Shown piece by piece: positions 6,939 to 14,275 of a stretch of DNA of 64,000 bases; the stretch's first letter is position 1; each line of letters opens with the position of its first letter. The DNA comes from Bacillus sp. Marseille-Q1617. GTDB lineage: Bacteria > Bacillota > Bacilli > Bacillales > Bacillaceae_B. A model generated the notes under the pieces. It was not told where the DNA came from and did no database searches. It worked only from the letters and a program-made list of their open reading frames with translations. A program made the position numbers and the translations under genes. The stretch spans positions 310,001 to 374,000 of the forward strand of contig NZ_CAHJXM010000001.1 in the NCBI RefSeq assembly GCF_903645295.1. The letters are read 5' to 3'.

Positions 6939-9215
6939 GTGGAAAAAGTGAAGGTGTCCGTCAGGGAATTGGTGGAATTCGTTTATAAAGAGGGAAGCAT
7001 CGACTTGAAATTCCAAGCCCGCTCATCGATGACGATTGGAACAAAGCTGCATCAGCTCTTACAAAAAGGATATAAAGAAGGGGACGAAAAAGAGGTATTT
7101 CTGAAGGGTGAAATTGTATCCGAGGAACTCTCTTTCATCCTGGAAGGCCGATGCGACGGAATTTTATATGAAGAAGAAAAAGTAAAGATCGATGAAATCA
7201 AATCCACTGCAAAAAACCTGTCCGATATTGAAAATGGTGCGCGAGTCCATTGGGCTCAGGCGGAGTGCTACGCTTATCTGCTGGCCAGTGAGAAAAAACT
7301 GGAGTTCATCGATGTACAGCTCACTTATATTCAAATCGACACAGAACAAGTAAAGGTCTTTGAACGAACGTATTCTATCACTGATTTAGAAGACATCGTA
7401 CGAAGCACCCTGCTTGCCTTTACCCCTTTTGCCAAGGTGATCGTGAAAAACCGAAAAAAATTCCGGGATAGCATTTCTGAGACCTCTTTCCCGTACCCAT
7501 CCTTTAGAAAAGGACAAAAACAGCTTGCCGGGGCGGTTTATAAAACGATCACAGAAGAAAAATCTCTTTATGCGAATGCACCTACTGGCACTGGGAAAAC
7601 CATATCCACCCTTTTTCCGGCAATGAAAGGAATGAGCGGCCATGGAGCGGAGAAATGGTTCTATCTAACGGCAAAAACAATTACCCGGACGGTCGCTCAA
7701 GAGGCATTGTTGCTGCTTGAAAAACAAGGACTGCATCACACCTCGGTGACGATTACGGCAAAGGATAAAATCTGTTTCAAGGATGAAACCAAATGCCAAA
7801 AAGAATTCTGTGAGTTTGCAGATGGCTATTACGATCGAATTAACGGAGCCCTTATCGATATCCTCAGTCAAGAAACGGTGATGACACGGGAGGTTATCGA
7901 AGAATACGCATTGAAACATAAGGTCTGTCCCTTCGAATTTTCAATTGACCTTTCCTATTTAGTCGATGGAGTGATCTGTGATTATAATTATGTCTTTGAC
8001 CCGAAAGTATCCTTGAAAAGATTAGGCGAGGAAAGTAAGAAAAAGACGGTGCTGTTGATTGATGAATCGCATAATCTTGTGGACAGGGGAAGGGAAATGT
8101 ATTCGGCTTCTTTGACCAAATCATCTTTCCTGGAGGTGAAAAGCCTTCATCAACAGCATGAAGCACTCAAGAAGAGCATCAACGCTGTAAACAAACAGTT
8201 TCTTTCACTGAAAAAGGAAATGAAAGGCGAGGGAGAATGGAGAACGGAAGGACAGCAAGAGCTTACCGAGGAAATTGAAGCATTTGTAGAAACTGCTGAG
8301 AAATGTTTGGGGGAGCAGGGGAAAGAGTGGTCAGAGAGCTTCCTGCAATTATACTTTGATTCCTTGCATTTCGTCAGAATATCCAGGCTTTACTCAGAGG
8401 AGCACCGCTTCCTGCTTGATTCTTCCGGAAAGGATCTGACAGTGAAGCTCTTTTGCATCGACCCTTCCAAATTGATCGCCGGAGTGAAGAAACCTTATCA
8501 TTCCTCTATCTTCTTCTCAGCGACCCTCCACCCATTTTCTTATTATTATCAGCAGCTGGGGGGAAGTGAGGAGGACTATCGTTTCTTGATTCCCTCTCCT
8601 TTTGAAAAGAGTCAATGGAAAGTGGAGGTCCATCCGATTTCGACCCGGTACAAGGATAGAACACGGACATTGCCGCGGATCGTCCAATCGATTGTCGATG
8701 TTTTCTTGAATAATGAAGGTCATTTCTTAGTGTTCTTTTCATCGTATTCATATATGAGGGAAGCGTATGAAGAATTAAAGGAGCACTCACTGGAAGCAGA
8801 GTATCTCATGCAGGAAGCAAATATGAGCGAAGAAGAAAGGGAAGCTTTTCTTCAATGTTTTCAGCCCCATTCGGAAAAGCGTGTAATTGGATTGGCTGTG
8901 CTGGGAGGGATTTTTTCTGAAGGGATTGATTTGAAAGGGGACCGTTTGAATGGCGTGGTCGTGATCGGTGTAGGACTTCCTCAACCTGGGTTGGAGCAGG
9001 AAATGATGAAGGAATACTATGAAGAGAACGGAAAGAACGGGTTTGATTATACGTATGTATATCCTGGTCTGAACAAGGTGTTTCAATCAGGGGGCAGACT
9101 GATCCGCTCAGATGAAGATACCGGCGTTTTAAGATTAATCGATGACCGTTATTTGACTCCGAAATATAAAAGGCTCCTCCCTGATGAATGGACACCGTTT
9201 ACTGTCATAAAATAA
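6939..9215 (+). CDS. Cas4-like nuclease fused to XPD/DinG-family Fe-S helicase
   Basis: This 758-residue protein has two parts. Residues 1-170 resemble a RecB/Cas4-type PD-(D/E)XK nuclease, with candidate active-site residues His38, Asp73, Glu86-x-Lys88 and Gln107/Tyr111. Residues 185-758 are an XPD-like helicase with Walker A ANAPTGTGKT (about 212-221), four cysteines at 279, 286, 291 and 330 placed like the XPD/DinG Fe-S cluster, a DESH box at 375-378, and C-terminal motifs including QSGGRLIRS. It should unwind DNA 5' to 3' with coupled cleavage, probably in repair or damaged-fork processing. Start GTG 6939 has GGTGA six bases upstream. It is a single gene ended by a strong hairpin. Confidence 0.8.
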   Translation: MEKVKVSVRELVEFVYKEGSIDLKFQARSSMTIGTKLHQLLQKGYKEGDEKEVFLKGEIVSEELSFILEGRCDGILYEEEKVKIDEIKSTAKNLSDIENGARVHWAQAECYAYLLASEKKLEFIDVQLTYIQIDTEQVKVFERTYSITDLEDIVRSTLLAFTPFAKVIVKNRKKFRDSISETSFPYPSFRKGQKQLAGAVYKTITEEKSLYANAPTGTGKTISTLFPAMKGMSGHGAEKWFYLTAKTITRTVAQEALLLLEKQGLHHTSVTITAKDKICFKDETKCQKEFCEFADGYYDRINGALIDILSQETVMTREVIEEYALKHKVCPFEFSIDLSYLVDGVICDYNYVFDPKVSLKRLGEESKKKTVLLIDESHNLVDRGREMYSASLTKSSFLEVKSLHQQHEALKKSINAVNKQFLSLKKEMKGEGEWRTEGQQELTEEIEAFVETAEKCLGEQGKEWSESFLQLYFDSLHFVRISRLYSEEHRFLLDSSGKDLTVKLFCIDPSKLIAGVKKPYHSSIFFSATLHPFSYYYQQLGGSEEDYRFLIPSPFEKSQWKVEVHPISTRYKDRTRTLPRIVQSIVDVFLNNEGHFLVFFSSYSYMREAYEELKEHSLEAEYLMQEANMSEEEREAFLQCFQPHSEKRVIGLAVLGGIFSEGIDLKGDRLNGVVVIGVGLPQPGLEQEMMKEYYEENGKNGFDYTYVYPGLNKVFQSGGRLIRSDEDTGVLRLIDDRYLTPKYKRLLPDEWTPFTVIK

Positions 9216-9223
9216 ATGGCGCA

Positions 9224-9255
9224 AAAAAAAGACCGCTCTGTGGCGGTCTTTTTTT
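9224..9255. terminator. bidirectional rho-independent terminator
   Basis: A perfect 13-bp stem (AAAAAAAGACCGC at 9224-9236, GCGGTCTTTTTTT at 9243-9255) lies between the convergent helicase and ferritin-like genes. Confidence 0.9.
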
Positions 9256-9256
9256 G

Positions 9257-9691
9257 TTAATTAAAAGAAGGATCTTTTAAGAGACGGTCGAACTCTTCGA
9301 GGTGATGCGTCTCATCTGCGATCATGTCCTCAAGCTTGATGACCAGTTCTGTCAATCCTAATTCTTCAGCCTGTTCCTTACGTTTTTTATAGCGTTCGAT
9401 TGTATCTGCTTCCGCTCTGCGACCTTCTTCCAGCATTTCCTTCACGTCGTCTGTCTGCTTGACAGGGGCTGGAGTCGTCGTTGGGTCTCCACCTAGAGTT
9501 TTGATTTTTTCTGCTAAGTATAAAGCGTGTCCCTGCTCATCAGGAATTTCCTCTTCGAAGAAAGGTTTCAATACCTGACGATATAAACCGCTGACCACCG
9601 CAGCGTAGTTTGTGTACAGGATAACTGCTGCATATTCATTTGCTAAATCTTCATTTAAACCATCGATTAATTCTTTTTTCTTTGCATCCAT
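9257..9691 (-). CDS. ferritin-like four-helix di-iron protein
   Basis: This 144-residue helical protein carries paired carboxylate/histidine motifs expected of a di-iron four-helix bundle: NEYAAVILYTNY near residue 18, EEEIPDEQGHALYLAEKI near 47, EADTIERYKKR near 93, and DETHHLEEFDRLL near 128. It resembles small bacterioferritin/rubrerythrin-like proteins of Bacillaceae annotated only as ferritin-like domain proteins. A role in iron handling or peroxide protection is likely by family, but no substrate is known. There is no signal peptide. The ATG is preceded by AAAAGGGTGGTAAC, a good ribosome binding site. Confidence 0.75.
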   Translation of the reverse strand: MDAKKKELIDGLNEDLANEYAAVILYTNYAAVVSGLYRQVLKPFFEEEIPDEQGHALYLAEKIKTLGGDPTTTPAPVKQTDDVKEMLEEGRRAEADTIERYKKRKEQAEELGLTELVIKLEDMIADETHHLEEFDRLLKDPSFN

Positions 9692-9884
9692 TATGTTACC
9701 ACCCTTTTGTTTATTGATTATATAGACTATTTACCCACGTGAGTCAGCAAGTAAACATATCCAATTTTATTGAATGCCCATCAATATTTTGCCTCGAAAA
9801 GGGGATTCTAAACATATAAACAAAAATGCCGCTTCCCTGGATCTCTCTATGTTCCAGCGCGGGACTCAAAAGGAGGGATAATGA

Positions 9885-10040
9885 ATGTCAAAGGAAGGAA
9901 AACAAAGCAAGGACCAAACCTCAGAGCAGCTAGCTAAGCAACAAGCAAAGAATGATGTGGAATTCGGGGCTGACACACAGCTTGGAAACAGCCGGAATCA
10001 AAGTCAGAAAAAGAGCGGAAGGCAAATAAACAAAAAATAA
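9885..10040 (+). CDS. probable gamma-type small acid-soluble spore protein
   Basis: This 51-residue ORF starts at ATG 9885 and is preceded by AGGAGGG. It is very rich in Gln, Lys, Ser and Asn and has no aromatic residue except one Phe. The segment DVEFGADTQLGNSRNQSQ resembles the EFASET...Q-rich repeat of gamma-type SASPs (SspE family). Those proteins are stored in the spore core as an amino-acid source. Upstream at about 9812-9819 is CATATAAA, which resembles a forespore -10 region. The protein is short and single-repeat, unlike B. subtilis SspE, so the assignment is likely but not certain. The overlapping ATG at 9881 leads to an early stop and is rejected. Confidence 0.6.
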   Translation: MSKEGKQSKDQTSEQLAKQQAKNDVEFGADTQLGNSRNQSQKKSGRQINKK

Positions 10041-10101
10041 AATCTTGACTAGATGATGAATATCTTTTTCCCGGAAAGAAAAACCTAATATCTAGAAATA
10101 C

Positions 10102-10147
10102 GAAAAGCGGAGGCGGCTCGTCCAGGCTGGCCGCCGGAGCTGGACAA
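10102..10147 (+). repeat. short copy of hairpin repeat B
   Basis: The ends GAAAAGCGGA and GAGCTGGACAA are those of the longer B elements at 10501 and 21580, but the core is only a short GGCGGC/GCCGCC hairpin. It sits just before the ribosome binding site of the ykuS-like gene. Confidence 0.65.
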
Positions 10148-10167
10148 CACTCAGGAGGTATACAGAT

Positions 10168-10413
10168 ATGGCAAGAAGAATTGGTGTTGAAGAATCTTTA
10201 CAAAATGTTGTGCAAGCCTTACGTGAAAAAGGGCATGATGTTGTAGAGCTTAAACAGGAGTCAGATGCACAGGGCTGTGACTGCTGCGTAGTAACAGGAA
10301 TCGATTCTAATGTGATGGGCATCCAGAATGCAGCCACACAGGGATCTGTTATCGAAGCAAGCGGACTAAGCGCGGATGAGGTATGTCAGCAAGTTGAAAG
10401 CAGACTTCAATAG
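10168..10413 (+). CDS. ykuS: UPF0180 protein YkuS
   Basis: This 81-residue protein has the full UPF0180 signature: [11 protein letters not shown] at the start, [18 protein letters not shown] in the middle (Cys-x-Cys-Cys), and [16 protein letters not shown] at the end. The function is unknown. The cysteines could bind metal or form disulfides, but that is not shown. The ATG is preceded by AGGAGG. A short B-type repeat lies directly upstream and a strong terminator directly downstream, so it is likely monocistronic. Confidence 0.9.
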   Translation: MARRIGVEESLQNVVQALREKGHDVVELKQESDAQGCDCCVVTGIDSNVMGIQNAATQGSVIEASGLSADEVCQQVESRLQ

Positions 10414-10442
10414 TTTAACGAAAAATGACAAGGCTTAATAAA

Positions 10443-10474
10443 AACAGGACCGCCTACCGGCGGTCCTGTTTTTT
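10443..10474 (+). terminator. rho-independent terminator
   Basis: A perfect 12-bp GC-rich stem (AACAGGACCGCC at 10443-10454, GGCGGTCCTGTT at 10459-10470) with a TACC loop and a T-run ends ykuS. Confidence 0.9.
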
Positions 10475-10500
10475 GGGTTTTGGGAGATTTTACTCGAAGA

Positions 10501-10622
10501 TTGTCCAGCTGCAGGGCTTAGAGGCACATGTCATAAGCCAAACCGGCCAAGAAGGCAAAGAACGCCTTCCAGTCCGGTTCGTCTTATGCCACCCGCCTCT
10601 GGGCAAAGCCCTTCCGCTTTTC
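10501..10622 (-). repeat. long-hairpin repeat B (copy 1)
   Basis: This 122-bp stretch is the inverted counterpart of 21580-21702, with roughly nine of ten bases alike. It folds on itself: GGGCTTAGAGGC...CATAAGCCAAACCGG pairs with CCGGTTCGTCTTATGCCACCCGCCTC, and GAAGGC pairs with GCCTTC at the tip. It contains no ORF of its own. Its end abuts the stop codon of ispA. Confidence 0.8.
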
Positions 10623-11585
10623 TTATCCAATGTGAGCCAAAGGCTGATTTCGGATATGTTCCTTTAAAAGATCGGGAGCTGTCAAATAGAGCAGACCGTT
10701 TCCTTCCAATGTTTTTGGGAAGCCTAGAGGCACTGTCCGTTTTATAAGCTGCGCATATATCTCTGGTTCTGATAAGATCCGTGCAAAGGATGCCTGCTCA
10801 AACTGTTTGATAAGAGCGAGGGCACCGGCCACATGCGGAGCTGCCATCGATGTTCCACTGAGCTTGGCGTATTTGTCACCCGGTATCGTAGATAATATTT
10901 TTTCGCCGGGTGCAACCAAGTCTACTTCGTTATTAGAATTGGTGAAGTAGGAAGAATTCCGTTGAAGATCGATCGAACCGACTGAGATGACTTCATTATA
11001 AGAGGCAGGATAAGAGAATTCGTCTGTAGTGCCGTTGGAATCCCCTTCATTACCGGCTGCACATACAACTAAGATGTTGGCATCGACAGCTCTTTGGATC
11101 ACTTCATGAAGTGGTTTGTAATCCGTCGGTCCACCAAGTGACATGGAGATGATATCAGCACCCTGGTCGATAGCATACTGAATGCCGTTAACAATCCAAT
11201 CATATTTCCCGCTCCCACGGCTTCCTGCCAGCACTTTAATGACAAGCAATTCAGCGAGCGGAGCAGCGCCGATCACGCCCTGTCCATCTTCATTCGCAGC
11301 GATTGTGCCCGCTACATGCGTGCCGTGACCGCTATAATCTGTCACGTTATTCTCTGCACCACTGTCATCATCCGTGAAATTCCTCCAGCCTTTTACTTTC
11401 CCTTTCAGGTCTGGATGGTTTACATCGCAGCCTGTATCAAGAACCGCAACCGTTATTTCATTTCCTTTATAACCATTTTTCCATAAGCTTGGAGCTTGGA
11501 TTAAGTCAATGCCTTTGGGAATTTCATTCGCATCAGCCACCATTTCATCCATGAAATATGGAATTAATCTGATTTCACCTTGCAT
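10623..11585 (-). CDS. ispA: intracellular subtilisin-type serine protease
   Basis: The start at 11585 (ATG after AGGAGGG) gives 320 residues, about the length of B. subtilis IspA; the frame is open further upstream but without family resemblance. The N-terminus MQGEIRLIPYF carries the LIPY motif of the short inhibitory prosequence of intracellular subtilisins, and there is no signal peptide. The catalytic triad is Asp50 (VAVLDTGCD), His87 (SGHGTHVAG) and Ser246 (SGTSMAAPH). The enzyme degrades cytoplasmic protein in stationary phase and sporulation. A CodY-like box lies in the promoter region, matching the CodY control of ispA reported for B. subtilis. The stop abuts repeat B. Confidence 0.93.
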   Translation of the reverse strand: MQGEIRLIPYFMDEMVADANEIPKGIDLIQAPSLWKNGYKGNEITVAVLDTGCDVNHPDLKGKVKGWRNFTDDDSGAENNVTDYSGHGTHVAGTIAANEDGQGVIGAAPLAELLVIKVLAGSRGSGKYDWIVNGIQYAIDQGADIISMSLGGPTDYKPLHEVIQRAVDANILVVCAAGNEGDSNGTTDEFSYPASYNEVISVGSIDLQRNSSYFTNSNNEVDLVAPGEKILSTIPGDKYAKLSGTSMAAPHVAGALALIKQFEQASFARILSEPEIYAQLIKRTVPLGFPKTLEGNGLLYLTAPDLLKEHIRNQPLAHIG

Positions 11586-11630
11586 AGCAATCCCTCCTGA
11601 AAATGGTATTTTACATCGAGGAAAAATCTG

Positions 11631-11645
11631 AAGTTTCAGAAAATA
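11631..11645 (-). promoter_or_regulatory. CodY-like box in the ispA promoter region
   Basis: AAGTTTCAGAAAATA matches the CodY motif AATTTTCWGAAAATT in 13 of 15 positions. On the minus strand it follows a possible -10 (TATATT), so a bound repressor would block initiation of ispA. Confidence 0.55.
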
Positions 11646-11721
11646 TAACATTTTTCGGACGAGATTTCCAGTGTATTTTGTAATAGGAAAATAAAGCCAT
11701 TTAATATGGGGTGATGATCGA

Positions 11722-11826
11722 ATGGTAGTGAAGGTCAACAATGATGTAAATGTAAACAAACGTTTGATTAATTCTGAAATAGTTGATAACAAAGGGCCGC
11801 GGGGGTTTAAACAAACGTTTGAATGA
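11722..11826 (+). CDS. possible 34-residue small protein
   Basis: ATG 11722 is preceded by GGGGTGAT at good spacing and opens a 34-codon frame ending at TGA 11824-11826. The product would be polar and Asn/Val/Lys-rich, with no recognised family. Two identical palindromic 14-mers lie inside it in different frames, which argues that the DNA is regulatory rather than coding. Confidence 0.2.
   Translation: MVVKVNNDVNVNKRLINSEIVDNKGPRGFKQTFE
11754..11822 (+). promoter_or_regulatory. twin palindromic boxes before the Cu/Zn SOD gene
   Basis: The same 14-mer AAACAAACGTTTGA, with palindromic core CAAACGTTTG, occurs at 11754-11767 and 11809-11822, 55 bp apart. Paired identical palindromes upstream of a gene suggest an operator, perhaps for a TetR-type protein. 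The binding factor is unknown. Confidence 0.45.
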
Positions 11827-11893
11827 ATTGGTCTGAACGTCCTTTTTCTTTCATAGAGTGGTTATGAAGAACACAGTGGAGGAGGAGGCACAG

Positions 11894-12418
11894 ATGAATT
11901 ATTATCAATACGGCTATCCTGCCTATTCATATTATCCTTATAGAAACATGCCTGAGATGGCATATGCCATGATTCAGGGAGGACCGCTCGCTCCCAAGTT
12001 AAACGGATATGTCTTCTTTCGGGAAGTGCCGAATGGGGTGGAAGTATTCATAGAGGTTCATGGGCTGCCGCAGTATCAAAAAGGAAGCGGGGAAAAAAAG
12101 CCTGTCGGACCGCATGGCTTTCATCTTCATGAAAAAGGGGTATGTGAAGTCGGTGACAAGGAGGATCCTTTTCAATCTGCAGGGGGACACTGGAATCCGG
12201 ATAATCAGCCTCACGGGAATCACGCGGGAGATTTTCCTGTACTGTTTTCCAACGACGGCTACAGCAAAATGTCATTCTTTACGAACAGGTTCAAAGTGGA
12301 GGATGTCATAGGAAAAGGAGTCATCATCCATCAAAATCCGGATGACTATAGATCCCAGCCCTCAGGGGATGCAGGGAAGCGGCTTGGCTGCGGAGTGGTC
12401 ATGAAGTATGGGATGTGA
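11894..12418 (+). CDS. Cu/Zn superoxide dismutase-family protein without signal peptide
   Basis: The start at ATG 11894 follows GGAGGAGG; an upstream ATG at 11858 lacks such a site. The 174-residue product has all SOD ligands: His77 and His79 (GFHLHEKG), His99 (GGHWNP), His107/His110 and Asp113 (HGNHAGDF), and His146 (IIHQNP). It also has Arg163 and the disulfide pair Cys84/Cys166, so it should convert superoxide to peroxide and oxygen. Unlike B. subtilis YojM, which has a lipoprotein-type export signal, it begins with a tyrosine-rich stretch (MNYYQYGYPAYSYYPY) and no hydrophobic leader. This suggests a cytoplasmic or spore-coat location. Confidence 0.85.
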   Translation: MNYYQYGYPAYSYYPYRNMPEMAYAMIQGGPLAPKLNGYVFFREVPNGVEVFIEVHGLPQYQKGSGEKKPVGPHGFHLHEKGVCEVGDKEDPFQSAGGHWNPDNQPHGNHAGDFPVLFSNDGYSKMSFFTNRFKVEDVIGKGVIIHQNPDDYRSQPSGDAGKRLGCGVVMKYGM

Positions 12419-12428
12419 AAAACAATAA

Positions 12429-12461
12429 AAACGCGGACCTCCATGCCAGGGGTCCGCGTTT
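12429..12461. terminator. rho-independent terminator between convergent genes
   Basis: A perfect 11-bp stem (AAACGCGGACC at 12429-12439, GGTCCGCGTTT at 12451-12461) has A-runs before and T-rich bases after. Confidence 0.8.
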
Positions 12462-12467
12462 CCTTTC

Positions 12468-13811
12468 TTACAATATACCAAGCACATCAAGCATAACAGC
12501 AATAATCAAGATCGGAGCGATAAAACGGATCAGGAAATACCACGTTTCGAATAATCCTTTTTTCAATCTGCTTCCACGCTTCAGTTCTTCGTAAAGCGCC
12601 GTCTTTTTCATCTTGATCGGTATGAACAGGGCAATGAGCAGGGAACCGATCGGCAGCAGTACATTGCTCACTGTAAAGTCAGCCAAATCGAAAATCGTTT
12701 TACCGAAAATGATGACGTCACTCAATACTCCATAAGATAATGCAGACGGAATTCCGAATACAAAAATCGCAAGCCCGATGATCCACGACCATTTTTTGCG
12801 AAGTGCAGGGTCCCCTTTTGAAATGACGGAAACAATGATTTCCAGCATCGAAAAGGCGGATGTCAGAGCTGCAAACAAGAACAGTACGAGAAAGGCAATA
12901 AAGAACAGCATTCCGAATGGCAGCTGATTAAAAATTGTCGGCAGCACATTGAATAATAAGACAGGCCCTGCCCCAGGCTCAAGTCCGAATGAGAACACTG
13001 CCGGAAAAACGGCAAGTCCAGCCAGAAGAACGATAAAGATGTTCATCGCAACAATGGAACCGGCTGAGCGGGGAAGACTTTGATCCTTCGGCAAGTAGGA
13101 GCTGTAGGTCACCATTACCGAAACCCCGACGCTCAGGGTGAAGAAGGATTGTCCCATTGCTTCCAGTATCGTTTGTGATGTTACTTTAGAAAAATCGGGC
13201 TCCAGCAGGAACGTGATTCCTTCCATTGCGCCATCAAGCGTAACTGCACGCAGGACAAGGATGATGAACAGCACAAAGAGTGCCGGCATCATAATTTTAC
13301 TTGCACGCTCGATTCCCTTCTGAACCCCTTTGGCAACGACAAGGATTGTCATCAGGATAAAGAGGAACTGAACAGATACGCTCAAGCCCGGATTTGAAAT
13401 CGTAGCTCCGAAAAGCTCGCCGTATTGCTCTGAGGTGAGTCCGTTCATCTCACCTGTTATCGCTTTAAATAAATAAACGACGATCCAGCCTCCGACCACA
13501 CTGTAGAAGGATAGAAGGATGAAGGAAGTAATCATCCCGAGAATCCCTACCCAGTGCCACTTCGTACCCGGGGCTATTTTTTTGTAAGAATCAACCGCAT
13601 TGCTCTGGGCGGTTCGTCCGATGGAGAACTCCGCGAGCAGTAATGGAAGGCCGAGTAGTAAAGTGAATAGAATAAAGATCAGGAAAAACGCTCCGCCTCC
13701 ATTTTGACCTGCTGTATAGGGGAATTTCCAGATGGCCCCCAGTCCGATTGCAGAACCTGCTGCGGCAAGGATAAAACCAAGCTTTGATGACCATTGTTCA
13801 CGTTGACTCAT
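12468..13811 (-). CDS. Na+-dependent amino-acid transporter (NSS/SNF family)
   Basis: The start at 13811 (MSQREQW, after AAAGGAG) gives 447 residues with about 11-12 membrane segments. The N-terminus [21 protein letters not shown] is the TM1 signature of NSS transporters, containing the Na+ and substrate site, as in LeuT, YhdH and YocR. The protein should import an amino acid with Na+. The gene lies alone behind a T-box leader whose specifier reads as Phe, so uptake of phenylalanine or an aromatic relative is the best inference. This fits the Phe catabolic genes a few kb away. Substrate prediction rests on the leader, not on the protein sequence. Confidence 0.85.
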   Translation of the reverse strand: MSQREQWSSKLGFILAAAGSAIGLGAIWKFPYTAGQNGGGAFFLIFILFTLLLGLPLLLAEFSIGRTAQSNAVDSYKKIAPGTKWHWVGILGMITSFILLSFYSVVGGWIVVYLFKAITGEMNGLTSEQYGELFGATISNPGLSVSVQFLFILMTILVVAKGVQKGIERASKIMMPALFVLFIILVLRAVTLDGAMEGITFLLEPDFSKVTSQTILEAMGQSFFTLSVGVSVMVTYSSYLPKDQSLPRSAGSIVAMNIFIVLLAGLAVFPAVFSFGLEPGAGPVLLFNVLPTIFNQLPFGMLFFIAFLVLFLFAALTSAFSMLEIIVSVISKGDPALRKKWSWIIGLAIFVFGIPSALSYGVLSDVIIFGKTIFDLADFTVSNVLLPIGSLLIALFIPIKMKKTALYEELKRGSRLKKGLFETWYFLIRFIAPILIIAVMLDVLGIL

Positions 13812-13857
13812 GTACAATCTCCTTTCTGATTCAATTGTTAGTATCCCGCTTTAAACA

Positions 13858-14095
13858 TAAAAAATCGCCCCTACAATTGTAGGGACGATTGGATATCGCG
13901 GTACCACCCTAGTTATGAGAAAAAGTTCCCACCACTCGAATAAAATAACGGCTGTGCCGTCTTTTGATCACGTCAAAAGAAGCTCCAGAATCGAAATTCG
14001 CTAAACATTTATGTACCGATTCACACCAGCCACCGGCTCTCTTAAACAGGGAAATGTTCGCTACTAGTTTCCTTCAAAGCTTGTTCAATATTAGG
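13858..14095 (-). promoter_or_regulatory. T-box leader, probable Phe specifier, controlling the NSS transporter
   Basis: On the minus strand the T-box core AGGGTGGTACCGCG (13895-13911 region) is followed by the terminator ATCGTCCCTACAATTGTAGGGGCGAT and a T-run (13858-13888). Stem I has the AGTAG turn, an AG-bulge loop and a specifier loop CGAAT-TTC-GATTCTGGAGC. By position relative to the GAGC base and by comparison with the glyQS leader, the specifier is TTC (Phe); the overlapping TTT is also Phe. Uncharged tRNA-Phe would stabilise the antiterminator and switch on the transporter. Confidence 0.88.
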
Positions 14096-14105
14096 TTATT
14101 CAATT

Positions 14106-14134
14106 TTTATCATGAAACGAAACGACTTGTCAAT
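14106..14134 (-). promoter_or_regulatory. sigma-A promoter of the T-box transcript
   Basis: The minus strand shows TTGACA (complement of 14129-14134) and, 17-18 bases on, an A/T-rich -10 reading GATAAA/TAAAAA. The T-box leader starts shortly after. Confidence 0.6.
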
Positions 14135-14275
14135 AAATTTCGAAAATACAAATATTGTATTCTCCACGTGTAACGCTTACAAAACCAGTCCCCACCTGAA
14201 TTGTTTCCGGCCTCTTTCTCTTGTAAAATAAAAAGAATGAGGAAGAAAATATGAACGGAAAAAGGTGTTTAGAAA

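Noticed and set aside
11586..11792. 69-residue N-terminal extension of the ispA frame
   Set aside because: Intracellular subtilisins begin with the LIPY prosequence, and AGGAGGG directly precedes the ATG at 11585. The extension covers the promoter and CodY-like box.
13964..14173. Plus-strand ORF of 69 codons between the transporter and the oxidoreductase
   Set aside because: It lies on the antisense strand of the T-box leader and has no ribosome binding site.
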